DNA of 11,427 nt from DASRRB01 sp036732755 (GCA_036732755.1 DAINBU010000144.1:1-11427), one strand, 5' to 3'. Shown: positions 1 to 8,382, counted from the stretch's first letter. Program-made: numbers and translations. The notes: generated by a model from the sequence alone, not told the origin.

Positions 1-1154
<1,154 letters not shown>

Positions 1155-1158
<4 letters not shown>

Positions 1159-2099
1159 GGAGCGTGCGCCCTTTCGGCGGCAGCGGGAGCGGGCGCGGCG
1201 GCGGACGGCTCGATCAGGAGGTGGCGCAGCGCGCCCTCGAGCGACGGCCAAGTGAACGCGAAGCCCGACTCCTGCAGCTTCTTCGAGGAGACGCGCTGGC
1301 TCGCGAGCAGCAGCTCCTCCCCCATCTCGCCGAAGAGCGCGCGCACGGCGAAGCCCGGCATCGGCAGCACCGTCGGCCGGCCGAGGACGTGGCCGAGCAG
1401 GCGAGTGAAGTCCTTGTTGGTGACGGGGTTCGGCGCGACGACGTTCACCGCTCCGCGCAGCGGCTCGTGCGCGAGCGCGTGCGCGAGCGCAGCCGCGACG
1501 TCGTCGAGCGCGACCCAGCTCATCCATTGGCGCCCGCCGCCGAGCGGCCCGCCGACCCCGAGCCGGAAGGGCGGCAGCATCTGCTTCAGCCCGCCCCCCT
1601 TCGCCGAGAGGATGAAGCCGAAGCGCGTGTTCACGACGCGGATGCCTGCGTCGTAGGCGGGCCGGGTCGCCTCCTCCCACTCGCGGCCGACGTCGGCGAG
1701 GAAGCCGGGACCGAGCGACGAGCTCTCGTCGAGGAGCGCGTCGCCGCGGTCGCCGTAGAACCCGATCGCGGACGCGCTCACCAGCACGCGCGGCCGTTTC
1801 GTCGCGCGCGCGAGCGTCGTCGCGAGGAGCCGCGTCCCGCGCACGCGGCTGTCGCGGATGCGCTGCTTCTTCTCGGCAGTCCAGCGCCCCGCGCCGATCG
1901 GGTCGCCGGCGAGGTGGACGACCGCATCGACCCCCTCGAACACGCGCACGTCGAGGTCGCCCTTCGCCGGATCCCAGGTGGCGTCGGCGTCCGACTCCGC
2001 GTGGCGCACGAGCCGGCGCACCGTATCGCCGCGCGCCGCGAGGAGGGCCGCGAGCGCCGTCCCCACCATGCCGTTCGCCCCGCTCACCACCACTCTCAT
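1155..2099 (-). CDS. TIGR01777/SDR39U1-family NAD(P)-binding epimerase-like protein
   Basis: A 314-residue extended/atypical short-chain dehydrogenase fold of the TIGR01777 (YfcH/SDR39U1) family. The true substrate of this family is not established. Visible signatures are the N-terminal nucleotide-binding SGANGMVG (6-13), VVHLAGDPIG (60-69), SASAIGFYGDRGD (108-120) with the family's Y-G-D-R-G segment, the R-x-G-x-I-L-S region (159-165), GVGGPLGGGRQWMSW (181-195) and the C-terminal DUF1731-like part around 245-293. A low-complexity Ala/Pro tail (299-314) ends the protein. The start ATG (2099-2097) has a GGAG about 7 nt upstream and lies just after the divergent promoter region shared with the sigma-factor gene. 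The stop overlaps the ETF-QO start, so the two are co-transcribed. The pairing suggests a role near quinone or acyl metabolism, but that is only inferred from position. Confidence 0.93.
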
Positions 2100-2131
2100 C
2101 GTCGGCTCCGGTTCGGAGGTGCGCCGGGCCG

Positions 2132-2162
2132 CCATCGGTCGCGACCCGGGAGCGCCCGATGG
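2132..2162. repeat. Inverted repeat CCATCGG-17-CCGATGG in the divergent promoter region
   Basis: The arms 2132-2138 and 2156-2162 are perfect 7-bp reverse complements separated by 17 nt. This fits an operator for a dimeric regulator of one or both divergent genes, or a weak hairpin. Its function is inferred only from position. Confidence 0.5.
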
Positions 2163-2164
2163 TA

Positions 2165-2190
2165 CGCGCGCGCTGAACCCGGCGCGCGCG
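2165..2190. repeat. 9-bp alternating C-G inverted repeat upstream of the sigma-fusion start
   Basis: CGCGCGCGC (2165-2173) and GCGCGCGCG (2182-2190) flank an 8-nt loop TGAACCCG. The sequence can form a very stable hairpin ending 23 nt before the ATG, and both arms are alternating CG tracts of the Z-DNA-prone type. It may be a leader hairpin or attenuator. Chance CG tracts are common in such a GC-rich genome, so confidence in function is low. Confidence 0.5.
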
Positions 2191-2213
2191 GCGGCGGCGT
2201 CTACTCTCGCGCC

Positions 2214-5200
2214 ATGTCGTCCCGCCCCCCGCCCCGCGACGCCCTCCCGATCGGACGATCGGGACCGTCGCGGCCCGATCCGCTCGACGTGCGGGAGATC
2301 GTGGCGCACCAGGGGTTCCTGCGCGCGCTCGCGCGCGGGCTGGTCGGCGCGGGCGCCGACGCCGACGACCTCGTCCAGCGCACCTACCTGCGCGTGCTCG
2401 AGCGGGCGCCGGCGCGGCCGCTCCATCTGCGCGCGTGGCTGCGGCGCGTCGTCCTCCGCCTCGCCCGCGACGAGCGGCGCGCCGACGAGCGGAGACTCGC
2501 GCGGGACGTCGCGGGGAGCGGCGCCGCCGGGAGCGAGACGGCGCCGGCCGACGCGCTCGTCCAGCGGATGGAGCTGCACCAGCGGCTGGTCGCGCTGGTG
2601 CTCGCGCTCGATCCGCCGTACCGCTCGATCGTCCTGCTCCACCATTTCGACGGCCTCACCGTCGCGAAGGCCGCCGAGCGGCTCGGCGTCCCGCTCGAGA
2701 CGGCGCGCACGCGGCTGCGCCGGGCGCTGCAGACGCTGCGCGCGCAGCTCGACGCGGAGCTCGGCGGCGGCGAGGCGACGCTCGCCGCGCTCCTGCCGTT
2801 CCTCGGAGTCCCGCTCGTGAGCACCACGACCAAGCTCTCGCTCGCCGCGGCGTCGCTCGTGTTGTTCGGCGGAGTCGTGCTCTGGCGGCTCGGCGCGGGC
2901 GATTCCGCCGCGAGTCGGGTCGACGCGACGGGCGGGCCGGCGGCGCCCGTCGCCGCGGCCGACGCGGCGGCGCGCGGCGTGCCGTCGACCGAGGTCGCGG
3001 CGGCGGAGCGGACGGCGGTCGAGCGGGCCGCCGTCGCCCCGCCCGGCGCCGACGCGATCGCGGCCGGCTGCGGTGCGCTGCACCTGAAGACCGTCTGGAT
3101 GGAGGACGGCCGCGTCGCGCCGCGCACCCACGTCCGCTGGACGGCCGCCGTCGAGGGCGACCACGGCCCCTTCCCGACGACGCGCCGCGCCGTCACCGAC
3201 GAGCGCGGCGAACTGCTCGTGCGCGACGTCGCGCCGGGCCGCTTCGTCCTGGTCGCGGCGGGTTTCGACGGCGACGGCGCGGAGACGGGCGTGGCGCCGA
3301 CGCCGTGCTCGCGCGAAGTCGCGGTGCGCGCGGGCGAGGTGGTCGAGGCGACGCTCGCGCTCCCGCTCGGCGTCGTCGTCGAGGGCGAGGTGGTCGACGG
3401 CGCGGAGCGGCCCGTCGCGGGCGCCTCGATCTGGCTCGGCGACTCGAACCAGTCCTTCTCCGACGGCGCGCTCGTCGCGTCCTCCGACGAGCACGGCCGC
3501 TTCCGCCTCGAGTCGGTGGCGCCGCTGCACTACCTCGCGGCGCGCGCACCGGGCTTCGCGACGACGGGTGCGATCGCCGCGACCTTCGGCCTCGACCGCT
3601 CGCACCTGCGCAAGGTGCGCCTCGTCCTCGGCCAGCGCGGCGGCGCGCTGCGCGGGCGCGTCGTCGACGGCGCGGGCCGTCCCGTGGCCGGCGCGCTGCT
3701 CGTCGCGGTCGGCGAGGAGCGCGGTTCGTGGCTCAACAGCGACGGCTCGATCGGCGCGGGACCGCCGCCGTGCAGTGCGCGCAGCGGCGCCGACGGCCGC
3801 TTCGAGATCGCGGCGCTTCCGCTCGACGAAGCGAGCGTCGCCGCGCTCGCCAACGGCTTCGCGCCGCGCACGGAGAACGTCCGCATCGAGGGCGGCGACG
3901 CAGCGGAGCGCGAGCTCGTGCTCACGAAGGGCGGCTCCCTGGTCGGCACGGTGCGCGACGCCGACGGCGCGCCGCTCGCCGGCGTCTCGATCGTCGCGAT
4001 GCTGAGCTTCGAGCCGCGCCTCTTCCTGCTGGGCCAGCGGGCGGCGCGCAGCGACGAGCGCGGCGGCTTCGCCTTCGAGCACGTGACGCCCGGCCTCGTG
4101 ACGCTGCGCGTCGACGCGGGGACGCGCGGCTCGACGATGCAGAACTGCACCGTGGCCGAAGGCGCCGAGCTGCGCGTCGACCTCGTGCTCGCGCGGCCGC
4201 TCGCGTTCCGCGGTCGCGTCGTCGACGCCGGCGGGCGCGGTCTGGCGAGGTGCCGCGTCTCCGCGCAGCCGGTCGAGCCGCTGCGCGGGGCCTACCCGCC
4301 CCCGCAGACCACCGACGACGAGGGCCGCTTCGCGATGGAAGGGGTCGCGGACATCGCGTGGACGCTGCAGGTCTTCGACCCGGACGCGCCGTGGTTCGTC
4401 GCGCTCGAACACGGGCCGGCGAAGCCGGACGGCGAGCTCACGCTCGTGCTCGACGCGAAGCATCGCCCGTCGGCGCACCTCGTCGGCCGCGTGGTCGGAC
4501 CGGAGGGAGTGCCGGTCGCGGGTTCGAAGGTGGGAGTCTTCCGCGTCGGCGGCAACACGTTCGTGCACCGGCCGATCCTGGAGTCGGACGCGGGCCGCTT
4601 CGACGTCGGCCCGGTGCCGCCCGGCCGCTACGTCCTGGATCTCGGCGCGCCCGGCTTCTGCGGCCTCTGGCTCGAGGAGCGCGAGCTCGACGCCGACGAG
4701 CGGCTCGACCTCGGCGAGCTGCGGCTGCAGCGGCCGGCCGCTCTGGTGGTCCGCGCGAGCCGCGCCGACGGCGGCGCCGTCGAGCCGCGCGACGTGCGGC
4801 TGCGCGCCGCGAAGGGGACGGAGCCGATCGCGCTGGTCGCCGCCGACCGCGAGCTGCGCGCGAGCGGGCTCGATCCGGGCGACTACGTCGTCGAGGTGGT
4901 CGGCGAGGGGCTCGCGCAGACGGCGCGCGGCGTGACTCTGACGGAGGGCGCGACGGCGACGGTCGACGTCCCGATCGAGACGGGCGTGGCGCTCCGCTTC
5001 GTGCTGCGCGCCGCCGACGGCGCGCTGAAGGGGCCGGTCCGTTGGACCGCGAGCGACGCGAACGGCGACGAGCTCGAGGGGACGCTCGAGATCACGGCCG
5101 GCGCCGCGACGGCCGAGCTGCCGCTCTGCCTCGCGGTGGGCGACTGGACGTTCGAGGCGACGGCCGCCGACGCCGCGCGCGGCGAGGCGTCCGTGCGCGC

Positions 5201-5255
5201 GAGCCGGCGTGCGGCCGGGGGCGACGTGCTCGAGGTGGAACTGCGGCGACCGTAG
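2214..5255 (+). CDS. ECF-type sigma factor fused through one membrane segment to carboxypeptidase-regulatory-like repeats
   Basis: A 1013-residue fusion. Residues ~27-97 are sigma-70 region 2 (FLRALARGLVGAGADADDLV, then RTYLRVLERAP and the LRAWLRRVVLRLARDERR stretch). Residues ~118-180 are region 4 with its helix-turn-helix (LDPPYRSIVLLHHFDGLTV, then AAERLGVPLETARTRLRRAL). One hydrophobic segment follows at ~208-226 (LSLAAASLVLFGGVVLW), then an Ala/Pro/Val linker to ~283. The rest is a series of beta-sandwich units of the carboxypeptidase-D regulatory type. Each pairs G-x-V-x-D-x-x-G-x-P-V-A-G-A (391, 481, 578, 667, 758) with a D-x-x-G-R-F-x-x-x-x-V-x-P-G-like half (330, 425, 526, 615, 702, 792). 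The sigma part should face the cytoplasm and the repeats the outside. No anti-sigma gene is adjacent. No catalytic peptidase residues are seen; these repeats are normally binding or structural. The ATG at 2214 lacks a clear Shine-Dalgarno; an in-frame GTG at 2289 would still keep region 2. Confidence 0.9.
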   Translation: MSSRPPPRDALPIGRSGPSRPDPLDVREIVAHQGFLRALARGLVGAGADADDLVQRTYLRVLERAPARPLHLRAWLRRVVLRLARDERRADERRLARDVAGSGAAGSETAPADALVQRMELHQRLVALVLALDPPYRSIVLLHHFDGLTVAKAAERLGVPLETARTRLRRALQTLRAQLDAELGGGEATLAALLPFLGVPLVSTTTKLSLAAASLVLFGGVVLWRLGAGDSAASRVDATGGPAAPVAAADAAARGVPSTEVAAAERTAVERAAVAPPGADAIAAGCGALHLKTVWMEDGRVAPRTHVRWTAAVEGDHGPFPTTRRAVTDERGELLVRDVAPGRFVLVAAGFDGDGAETGVAPTPCSREVAVRAGEVVEATLALPLGVVVEGEVVDGAERPVAGASIWLGDSNQSFSDGALVASSDEHGRFRLESVAPLHYLAARAPGFATTGAIAATFGLDRSHLRKVRLVLGQRGGALRGRVVDGAGRPVAGALLVAVGEERGSWLNSDGSIGAGPPPCSARSGADGRFEIAALPLDEASVAALANGFAPRTENVRIEGGDAAERELVLTKGGSLVGTVRDADGAPLAGVSIVAMLSFEPRLFLLGQRAARSDERGGFAFEHVTPGLVTLRVDAGTRGSTMQNCTVAEGAELRVDLVLARPLAFRGRVVDAGGRGLARCRVSAQPVEPLRGAYPPPQTTDDEGRFAMEGVADIAWTLQVFDPDAPWFVALEHGPAKPDGELTLVLDAKHRPSAHLVGRVVGPEGVPVAGSKVGVFRVGGNTFVHRPILESDAGRFDVGPVPPGRYVLDLGAPGFCGLWLEERELDADERLDLGELRLQRPAALVVRASRADGGAVEPRDVRLRAAKGTEPIALVAADRELRASGLDPGDYVVEVVGEGLAQTARGVTLTEGATATVDVPIETGVALRFVLRAADGALKGPVRWTASDANGDELEGTLEITAGAATAELPLCLAVGDWTFEATAADAARGEASVRASRRAAGGDVLEVELRRP
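2236..2271 (+). promoter_or_regulatory. Two-tier hairpin just inside the sigma-fusion coding region
   Basis: An inner perfect stem CCCGATC (2246-2252)/GATCGGG (2257-2263) has a 4-nt loop. An outer stem GCGACG (2236-2241)/CGTCGC (2266-2271) encloses it, with a small asymmetric internal loop. The structure begins 20 nt after the ATG's G and encodes a non-conserved N-terminal tail ahead of sigma region 2. It could modulate translation or be an operator. CCCGATC recurs at 2274-2280. Confidence 0.45.
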
Positions 5256-5332
5256 GCGCGAGGCGCGCGCGGGCTCCCCGTCGTCCTCGGACATTGCGGC
5301 CGATCAGGACGGAGGATCTCGTGGGTCGTCCT

Positions 5333-6220
5333 TCATCGCGTCGCACCGTGCGTCGCGACACGTTCGCACTCCGTCTCGCGACCACGCACGACGCGGCGCC
5401 CGGCGGATTCGCCGCGGCTCTCGGTGACGACCGTGCACTGCCCTTCGTGGCCGTCCCGCTCGTAGTAGAGGACGACCCAGTCGCGCGTCTTGTCGAGGGC
5501 GTGAGCGCGCGCGGTGTTCGAGAACATGGCGGTGATCGACCAGCCGTCGCGTTCGGCGTGGAGGACGGGGAGCCAAGCCTCGTGCGCCGGATTGAAGCGG
5601 TGCGGCGCGATCCGCTTGAGCTCGCCGCGCGCGGCGCGCAGGCGGTACTCCTCGTCGACGGCGAGCAGCGTCGCGACGTCCGGCCGGTCGGCCGCGTGCG
5701 GCGCCTCCTCCTGCGCGCGGATCAGGCGGCCGCGCCGCCGCGACGACCGGCCGAGCAGCGCGCCGAGGCCGTCGCGCACGAGGTGCGTGCGCCGCGGGCC
5801 GAACCCCGCGAGCGCCTCGAGCCGGCCGTCGTGAGCCGCGAGCTCGAGCTCCTCGAGCGTTTCGACGCCGAGTTCCGCGTGGATGCGGTGGGCGAGGTCC
5901 TCCCCGATGCCGGGAACGGTGGTGAAGAGGTCCTCGGGCGAGACCTCCCCTTCGAGCCGGTCAAGCAGCCGCAGCCGTCCCGTCGCAACGTACTCCTGGA
6001 TGGCGGACGCGAGGCTCTCCCCGATGCCGGGCAGTTCGCGCAAGCCCGCCACCCCCATCGTCTCGAGCCGGCGGGCGACCGGTTCCTCGCGCGTACGCAG
6101 GAGGTGGGCGGCGTTGCGATAGGCGCGGACGCGGAAGGAGTTCGCGTCCTGGATCTCGAGGAGGTCGGCCACCCGTTCGAGGACGTCGGCGATCTCGCGA
6201 TTGTCGGGCGCTCGGGTCAT
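5333..6220 (-). CDS. Stand-alone PolX-type helix-hairpin-helix DNA-binding protein
   Basis: A 295-residue protein that matches the N-terminal domain of family X DNA polymerases/PolX. Residues 7-45 are the HHH_8-like helical domain (NREIADVLERVADLLE, then NSFRVRAYRNAA). Three helix-hairpin-helix motifs follow: LPGIGESLASAI (63-74), VPGIGEDLAHRI (102-113) and LAGFGPRRTHLV (137-148). The C-terminal part (~185-288, with RIAPHRFNPAHEAWLPVLH and SNTARAHALDKTRDWVVLYY) replaces the polymerase palm and PHP nuclease of full PolX; no D-x-D catalytic motif is present. It resembles a known family of lone PolX-N proteins of unknown role, probably DNA-structure or DNA-end binding in repair. The start at 6220 is chosen because GAGGA lies 7 nt upstream; an upstream in-frame ATG near 6283 would add an Arg-rich, unconserved stretch. 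It is divergent from the hydrolase fusion. Confidence 0.88.
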   Translation of the reverse strand: MTRAPDNREIADVLERVADLLEIQDANSFRVRAYRNAAHLLRTREEPVARRLETMGVAGLRELPGIGESLASAIQEYVATGRLRLLDRLEGEVSPEDLFTTVPGIGEDLAHRIHAELGVETLEELELAAHDGRLEALAGFGPRRTHLVRDGLGALLGRSSRRRGRLIRAQEEAPHAADRPDVATLLAVDEEYRLRAARGELKRIAPHRFNPAHEAWLPVLHAERDGWSITAMFSNTARAHALDKTRDWVVLYYERDGHEGQCTVVTESRGESAGRRVVRGRETECERVATHGATR

Positions 6221-6336
6221 CGGTGAATCCTCACGCTCGCGGCCGGGACGCGCATGCGAAGTCTCGCGCGGTCGGCGCAGCAAGCGATGTTCCGGCGACC
6301 CAATTGCGTCTCGTTTCGACGCGGAGACGCAATGCG
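6221..6336. promoter_or_regulatory. Divergent intergenic region between HhH gene and hydrolase-phosphoribosyltransferase gene
   Basis: A 116-base gap. Notable contents are the Shine-Dalgarno of the minus-strand gene (GAGGA, 6228-6232), an 8-bp palindrome CGCATGCG (6251-6258) inside an imperfect repeat CGGGAC...GTCTCG (6244-6266), and the perfect inverted repeat at 6303-6333. No standard -35/-10 boxes are evident. Confidence 0.55.
6303..6333 (+). promoter_or_regulatory. Perfect 10-bp inverted repeat covering the Shine-Dalgarno of the hydrolase-PRT gene
   Basis: ATTGCGTCTC (6303-6312) and GAGACGCAAT (6324-6333) are exact reverse complements around an 11-nt loop. The only plausible Shine-Dalgarno, GGAG (6323-6326), sits almost wholly in the right arm, which ends 3 nt before the ATG at 6337. 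In mRNA the hairpin would hide the ribosome site, which suggests translational control (thermosensor, small RNA or protein release). As DNA it could equally be an operator. The repeat is less GC-biased than its surroundings, which makes chance less likely. Confidence 0.6.
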
Positions 6337-7689
6337 ATGGTTCACCCGCTCACGTTCTCCAATCGCCAAGGGCTGAAGCTGGTCGCCGACTGGATCCGCC
6401 CGGAGGGAGTCGACCACGCGCCCGTGGTCATCTTTGCCCACGGCTGGGGATCGAACCGGGCAAGTCCCCGCAACCGCGCCATCGCCGACGGGCTCGTCGC
6501 TGCCGGAATGGGCGCGTTCCTCGTCGATTTCAGCGGCCACGGAGACAGCGGCGGCGAGCGCGTCGCCCCGGAAGACCATGCTTCCGATCTCTCCGACGCG
6601 ATCGGATTCCTCGTCGCGCAGGAGGGGGTCGGCCCGATCGGCGTCGCCGGCTCGAGTTCGGGTGGGGCGGTCGCGGCGGCGGTCGCGGCGGAGGATCGAC
6701 GCATCGCGGCGCTCGTCCTGCGCGCGCCGAGTCTCGCGACCCGCTTCGCCCACTTGGCGAAGATCGAGATCCCCACGCTCGTGCTGCAAGGGGAAGAGGA
6801 TCCCCTGCTTCACCGCAACCGCGTCCTCGCCGATCAGATCCGGGGCGAGCACCGACTCTGCATCGTCCCCGGTGCCGGCCACCTCTTCGAGGAGCCGGGG
6901 ACGCTCGCGATGGCGAGCGACGAGACGGTCCGCTGGTTCCGGCGCTGGCTCAAGGGCGAGCGGGTCGCCGCGCCGGACGACTTCGCCCCCATGCCGCCGC
7001 CGACGCACTTCACCGATCGGCACGCCGCGGGGCGATCGCTCGCCACCCACCTCGGCCGCCTCGCGGCGTCGAATCCGCTGGTGATCGCGCTCCCGCGCGG
7101 CGGCATCGAGGTCGCCGAACCGATCGCGCGCGTGCTCGGCGGCGAGCTCGACGTCATCGTCTCGCGCAAGCTGCGCGCGGCCCACCAGCCCGAACTCGCG
7201 ATCGGCGCGCTCGCGGAGGGCGACGTCGTGGTCTGGAACGAGGAGATGCTCGAGCAGCTCGGGACCTCTCCGCTCGCGCGACGGGCCGAGCTCGAGCGCG
7301 TGCGCCGCGAGCTCGAGGAGCGCGTCGCCGAATACCGCGTCGTGATGCCGCGCATCCCCGTCGAAGGGCGGACGGTCATCCTGGTCGACGACGGCGTCGC
7401 GACCGGAGCGACGCTCGAGGCCGCGATCATGGCGCTGTCGAGAGAGCGGATCGGACGGCTCGTCGTCGCCCTCCCTGGAGGCTCCCCCTCGACGCTCGAG
7501 GAGATCGCCCGCCTCCCCGGCGTCGACGAGCTGGTCGCGCTGGCGCGCCCCGACCCCTTCTTCGCCGTCAGCCAGCTCTACGACAACTTCGACCCGGTGG
7601 CGTCCTGGCAGGTCTGCGACGCGTTGCGCCGCCATCGCGCATGGCGACGACAGATCGCGGCGGCGAGGGTCGAGACGGGACGTTGTTGA
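6337..7689 (+). CDS. Alpha/beta hydrolase fused to phosphoribosyltransferase
   Basis: A 450-residue two-domain protein. Residues 1-~210 are a dienelactone-hydrolase/serine-hydrolase-like fold. The oxyanion region is FAHGWGS (33-39), the nucleophile elbow is GSSSG (105-109, Ser107), the likely acid is Asp155 in GEEDPL and the catalytic His is 182 in GAGHLF. Residues ~226-420 are a type I phosphoribosyltransferase: LPRGGIEVA (252-260), SRKLRA (276-281), the PRPP loop VILVDDGVATGAT (347-359) with the paired acidic residues 351-352, and the family's ending ARPDPFFAVSQLYDNF (403-418). The substrate is unknown. The ATG at 6337 is preferred because it begins the conserved beta strand and has GGAG 10 nt upstream. 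An upstream ATG at 6223 would add a tail encoded by the divergent promoter region. The gene faces the nitroreductase operon, with 43 bases between the stops. Related phosphoribosyltransferase-hydrolase fusions occur in stress regulons. Confidence 0.9.
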   Translation: MVHPLTFSNRQGLKLVADWIRPEGVDHAPVVIFAHGWGSNRASPRNRAIADGLVAAGMGAFLVDFSGHGDSGGERVAPEDHASDLSDAIGFLVAQEGVGPIGVAGSSSGGAVAAAVAAEDRRIAALVLRAPSLATRFAHLAKIEIPTLVLQGEEDPLLHRNRVLADQIRGEHRLCIVPGAGHLFEEPGTLAMASDETVRWFRRWLKGERVAAPDDFAPMPPPTHFTDRHAAGRSLATHLGRLAASNPLVIALPRGGIEVAEPIARVLGGELDVIVSRKLRAAHQPELAIGALAEGDVVVWNEEMLEQLGTSPLARRAELERVRRELEERVAEYRVVMPRIPVEGRTVILVDDGVATGATLEAAIMALSRERIGRLVVALPGGSPSTLEEIARLPGVDELVALARPDPFFAVSQLYDNFDPVASWQVCDALRRHRAWRRQIAAARVETGRC

Positions 7690-7732
7690 ACCGGAAGCGG
7701 GAGCCGTCGCGCGCACCGCCGCTCGAACCTCG

Positions 7733-8368
7733 TCAACGCCCCGAGGGGACTCGTGCTGGCGCCGGCCCCCGCTTCCAGGCGAGGATCCGCGGCTCGCGCC
7801 GTTCCGTCGCCGGCGGCACCTCGCGCGCGTAGCCGACGATCAGCGGGAAGACGGCCGCGTGGTCGGCCGGGATCGCGAGTTCGCGGCGGAACTCCGCCTC
7901 GTTCAGCGCCTCGCGCGCGAAACCGATCGGACAGGTGGCGAGGCCGAGTCCGTGCGCGGCGAGCATCAGCGTCTGTCCGGCGAGGCAGCAGTCCTCGTTG
8001 GACTGCCCGCCGGCCGGCGACGCGCAGATCACGATCAACGTGGTCGCGTCGTAGAAGACGTTGAAGGCCGGATCCTCGAGCATCGCGCGGTGCTCCCACA
8101 CGCGCGTGCCCGGCTCGGCGTGGGCGAGCGTCGCCCGCTTCGCGCGATCGGAGATCCGCTTCAGCAGCGCGACGTCCTGGACCACGACGAAGGCCCACGG
8201 CTGCGCGTTGACGGCGCTCGGGGCGCGGATCGCGATGTCGAGCAGGCGGCGCACGACCTCGGGCTCGACGCGACGACCCGTGTAGGCGCGCACCGCGCGG
8301 CGCGCGTAGATGGCGTCGAGGAGGTCGACGCCGCAACGGGTCCCGGACCCGGCCACGACGGGTTCCAT
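7733..8368 (-). CDS. Nitroreductase-family FMN oxidoreductase
   Basis: A 211-residue nitroreductase-fold protein, normally a cytoplasmic FMN-dependent NAD(P)H oxidoreductase dimer. Visible FMN-site motifs are YARRAVRAYTGRRV (21-34) with the R-R-x-x-R-x-Y pattern, RAPSAVNAQPWAFVVV (48-63), the NEDCCLAGQTLMLAAHGLGL region (124-143) and ATCPIGF (144-150). The order and length fit the family. The start ATG at 8368 has a GGGGGG tract about 6 nt upstream. It lies 14 nt after the CBS-protein stop and is probably the last gene of the dehydrogenase-CBS-nitroreductase operon. The substrate cannot be told; Acg-type dormancy nitroreductases and quinone or nitro-compound reductases are both possible. Confidence 0.9.
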   Translation of the reverse strand: MEPVVAGSGTRCGVDLLDAIYARRAVRAYTGRRVEPEVVRRLLDIAIRAPSAVNAQPWAFVVVQDVALLKRISDRAKRATLAHAEPGTRVWEHRAMLEDPAFNVFYDATTLIVICASPAGGQSNEDCCLAGQTLMLAAHGLGLATCPIGFAREALNEAEFRRELAIPADHAAVFPLIVGYAREVPPATERREPRILAWKRGPAPARVPSGR

Positions 8369-8382
8369 CTCGATCCCCCCGC

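Larger units (their letters stand above)
2100..2213. promoter_or_regulatory. Divergent intergenic region between epimerase and sigma-fusion genes
   Basis: This 114-base gap must carry promoters for both directions. No convincing -35/-10 pair is visible by eye. It holds two perfect inverted repeats, at 2132-2162 and 2165-2190, listed separately. The sigma gene has no clear Shine-Dalgarno in front of its ATG (2214), whereas the epimerase side does (GGAG). Confidence 0.55.

Noticed and set aside
3380..4640. Recombination repeats or a CRISPR-like array within the sigma fusion
   Set aside because: The recurring GTCGACGGCGCGG-type DNA reflects repeated protein modules with divergent spacing, not a nucleotide array with regular spacers.
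5256..5332. A bidirectional terminator between the convergent sigma-fusion and HhH genes
   Set aside because: Only a weak 5-bp pairing (GTCCT/AGGAC) with a large loop and no T-run was found.
2435..6226. A 1263-codon plus-strand frame spanning the sigma fusion and the HhH gene
   Set aside because: Its translation is almost entirely Arg/Ala repeats with no domain, out of frame with the sigma fusion and antisense to the HhH gene.
6244..6266. A DosR-like operator (CGGGAC...GTCTCG) near the hydrolase-PRT gene
   Set aside because: The arms are imperfect, and the centre (GCGCATGCGAA) does not fit the A/T core of the DosR consensus. The resemblance came from expectation about the cluster.
7690..7732. 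A terminator between the convergent hydrolase-PRT and nitroreductase genes
   Set aside because: No stem of useful length and no T-run exists in these 43 bases.
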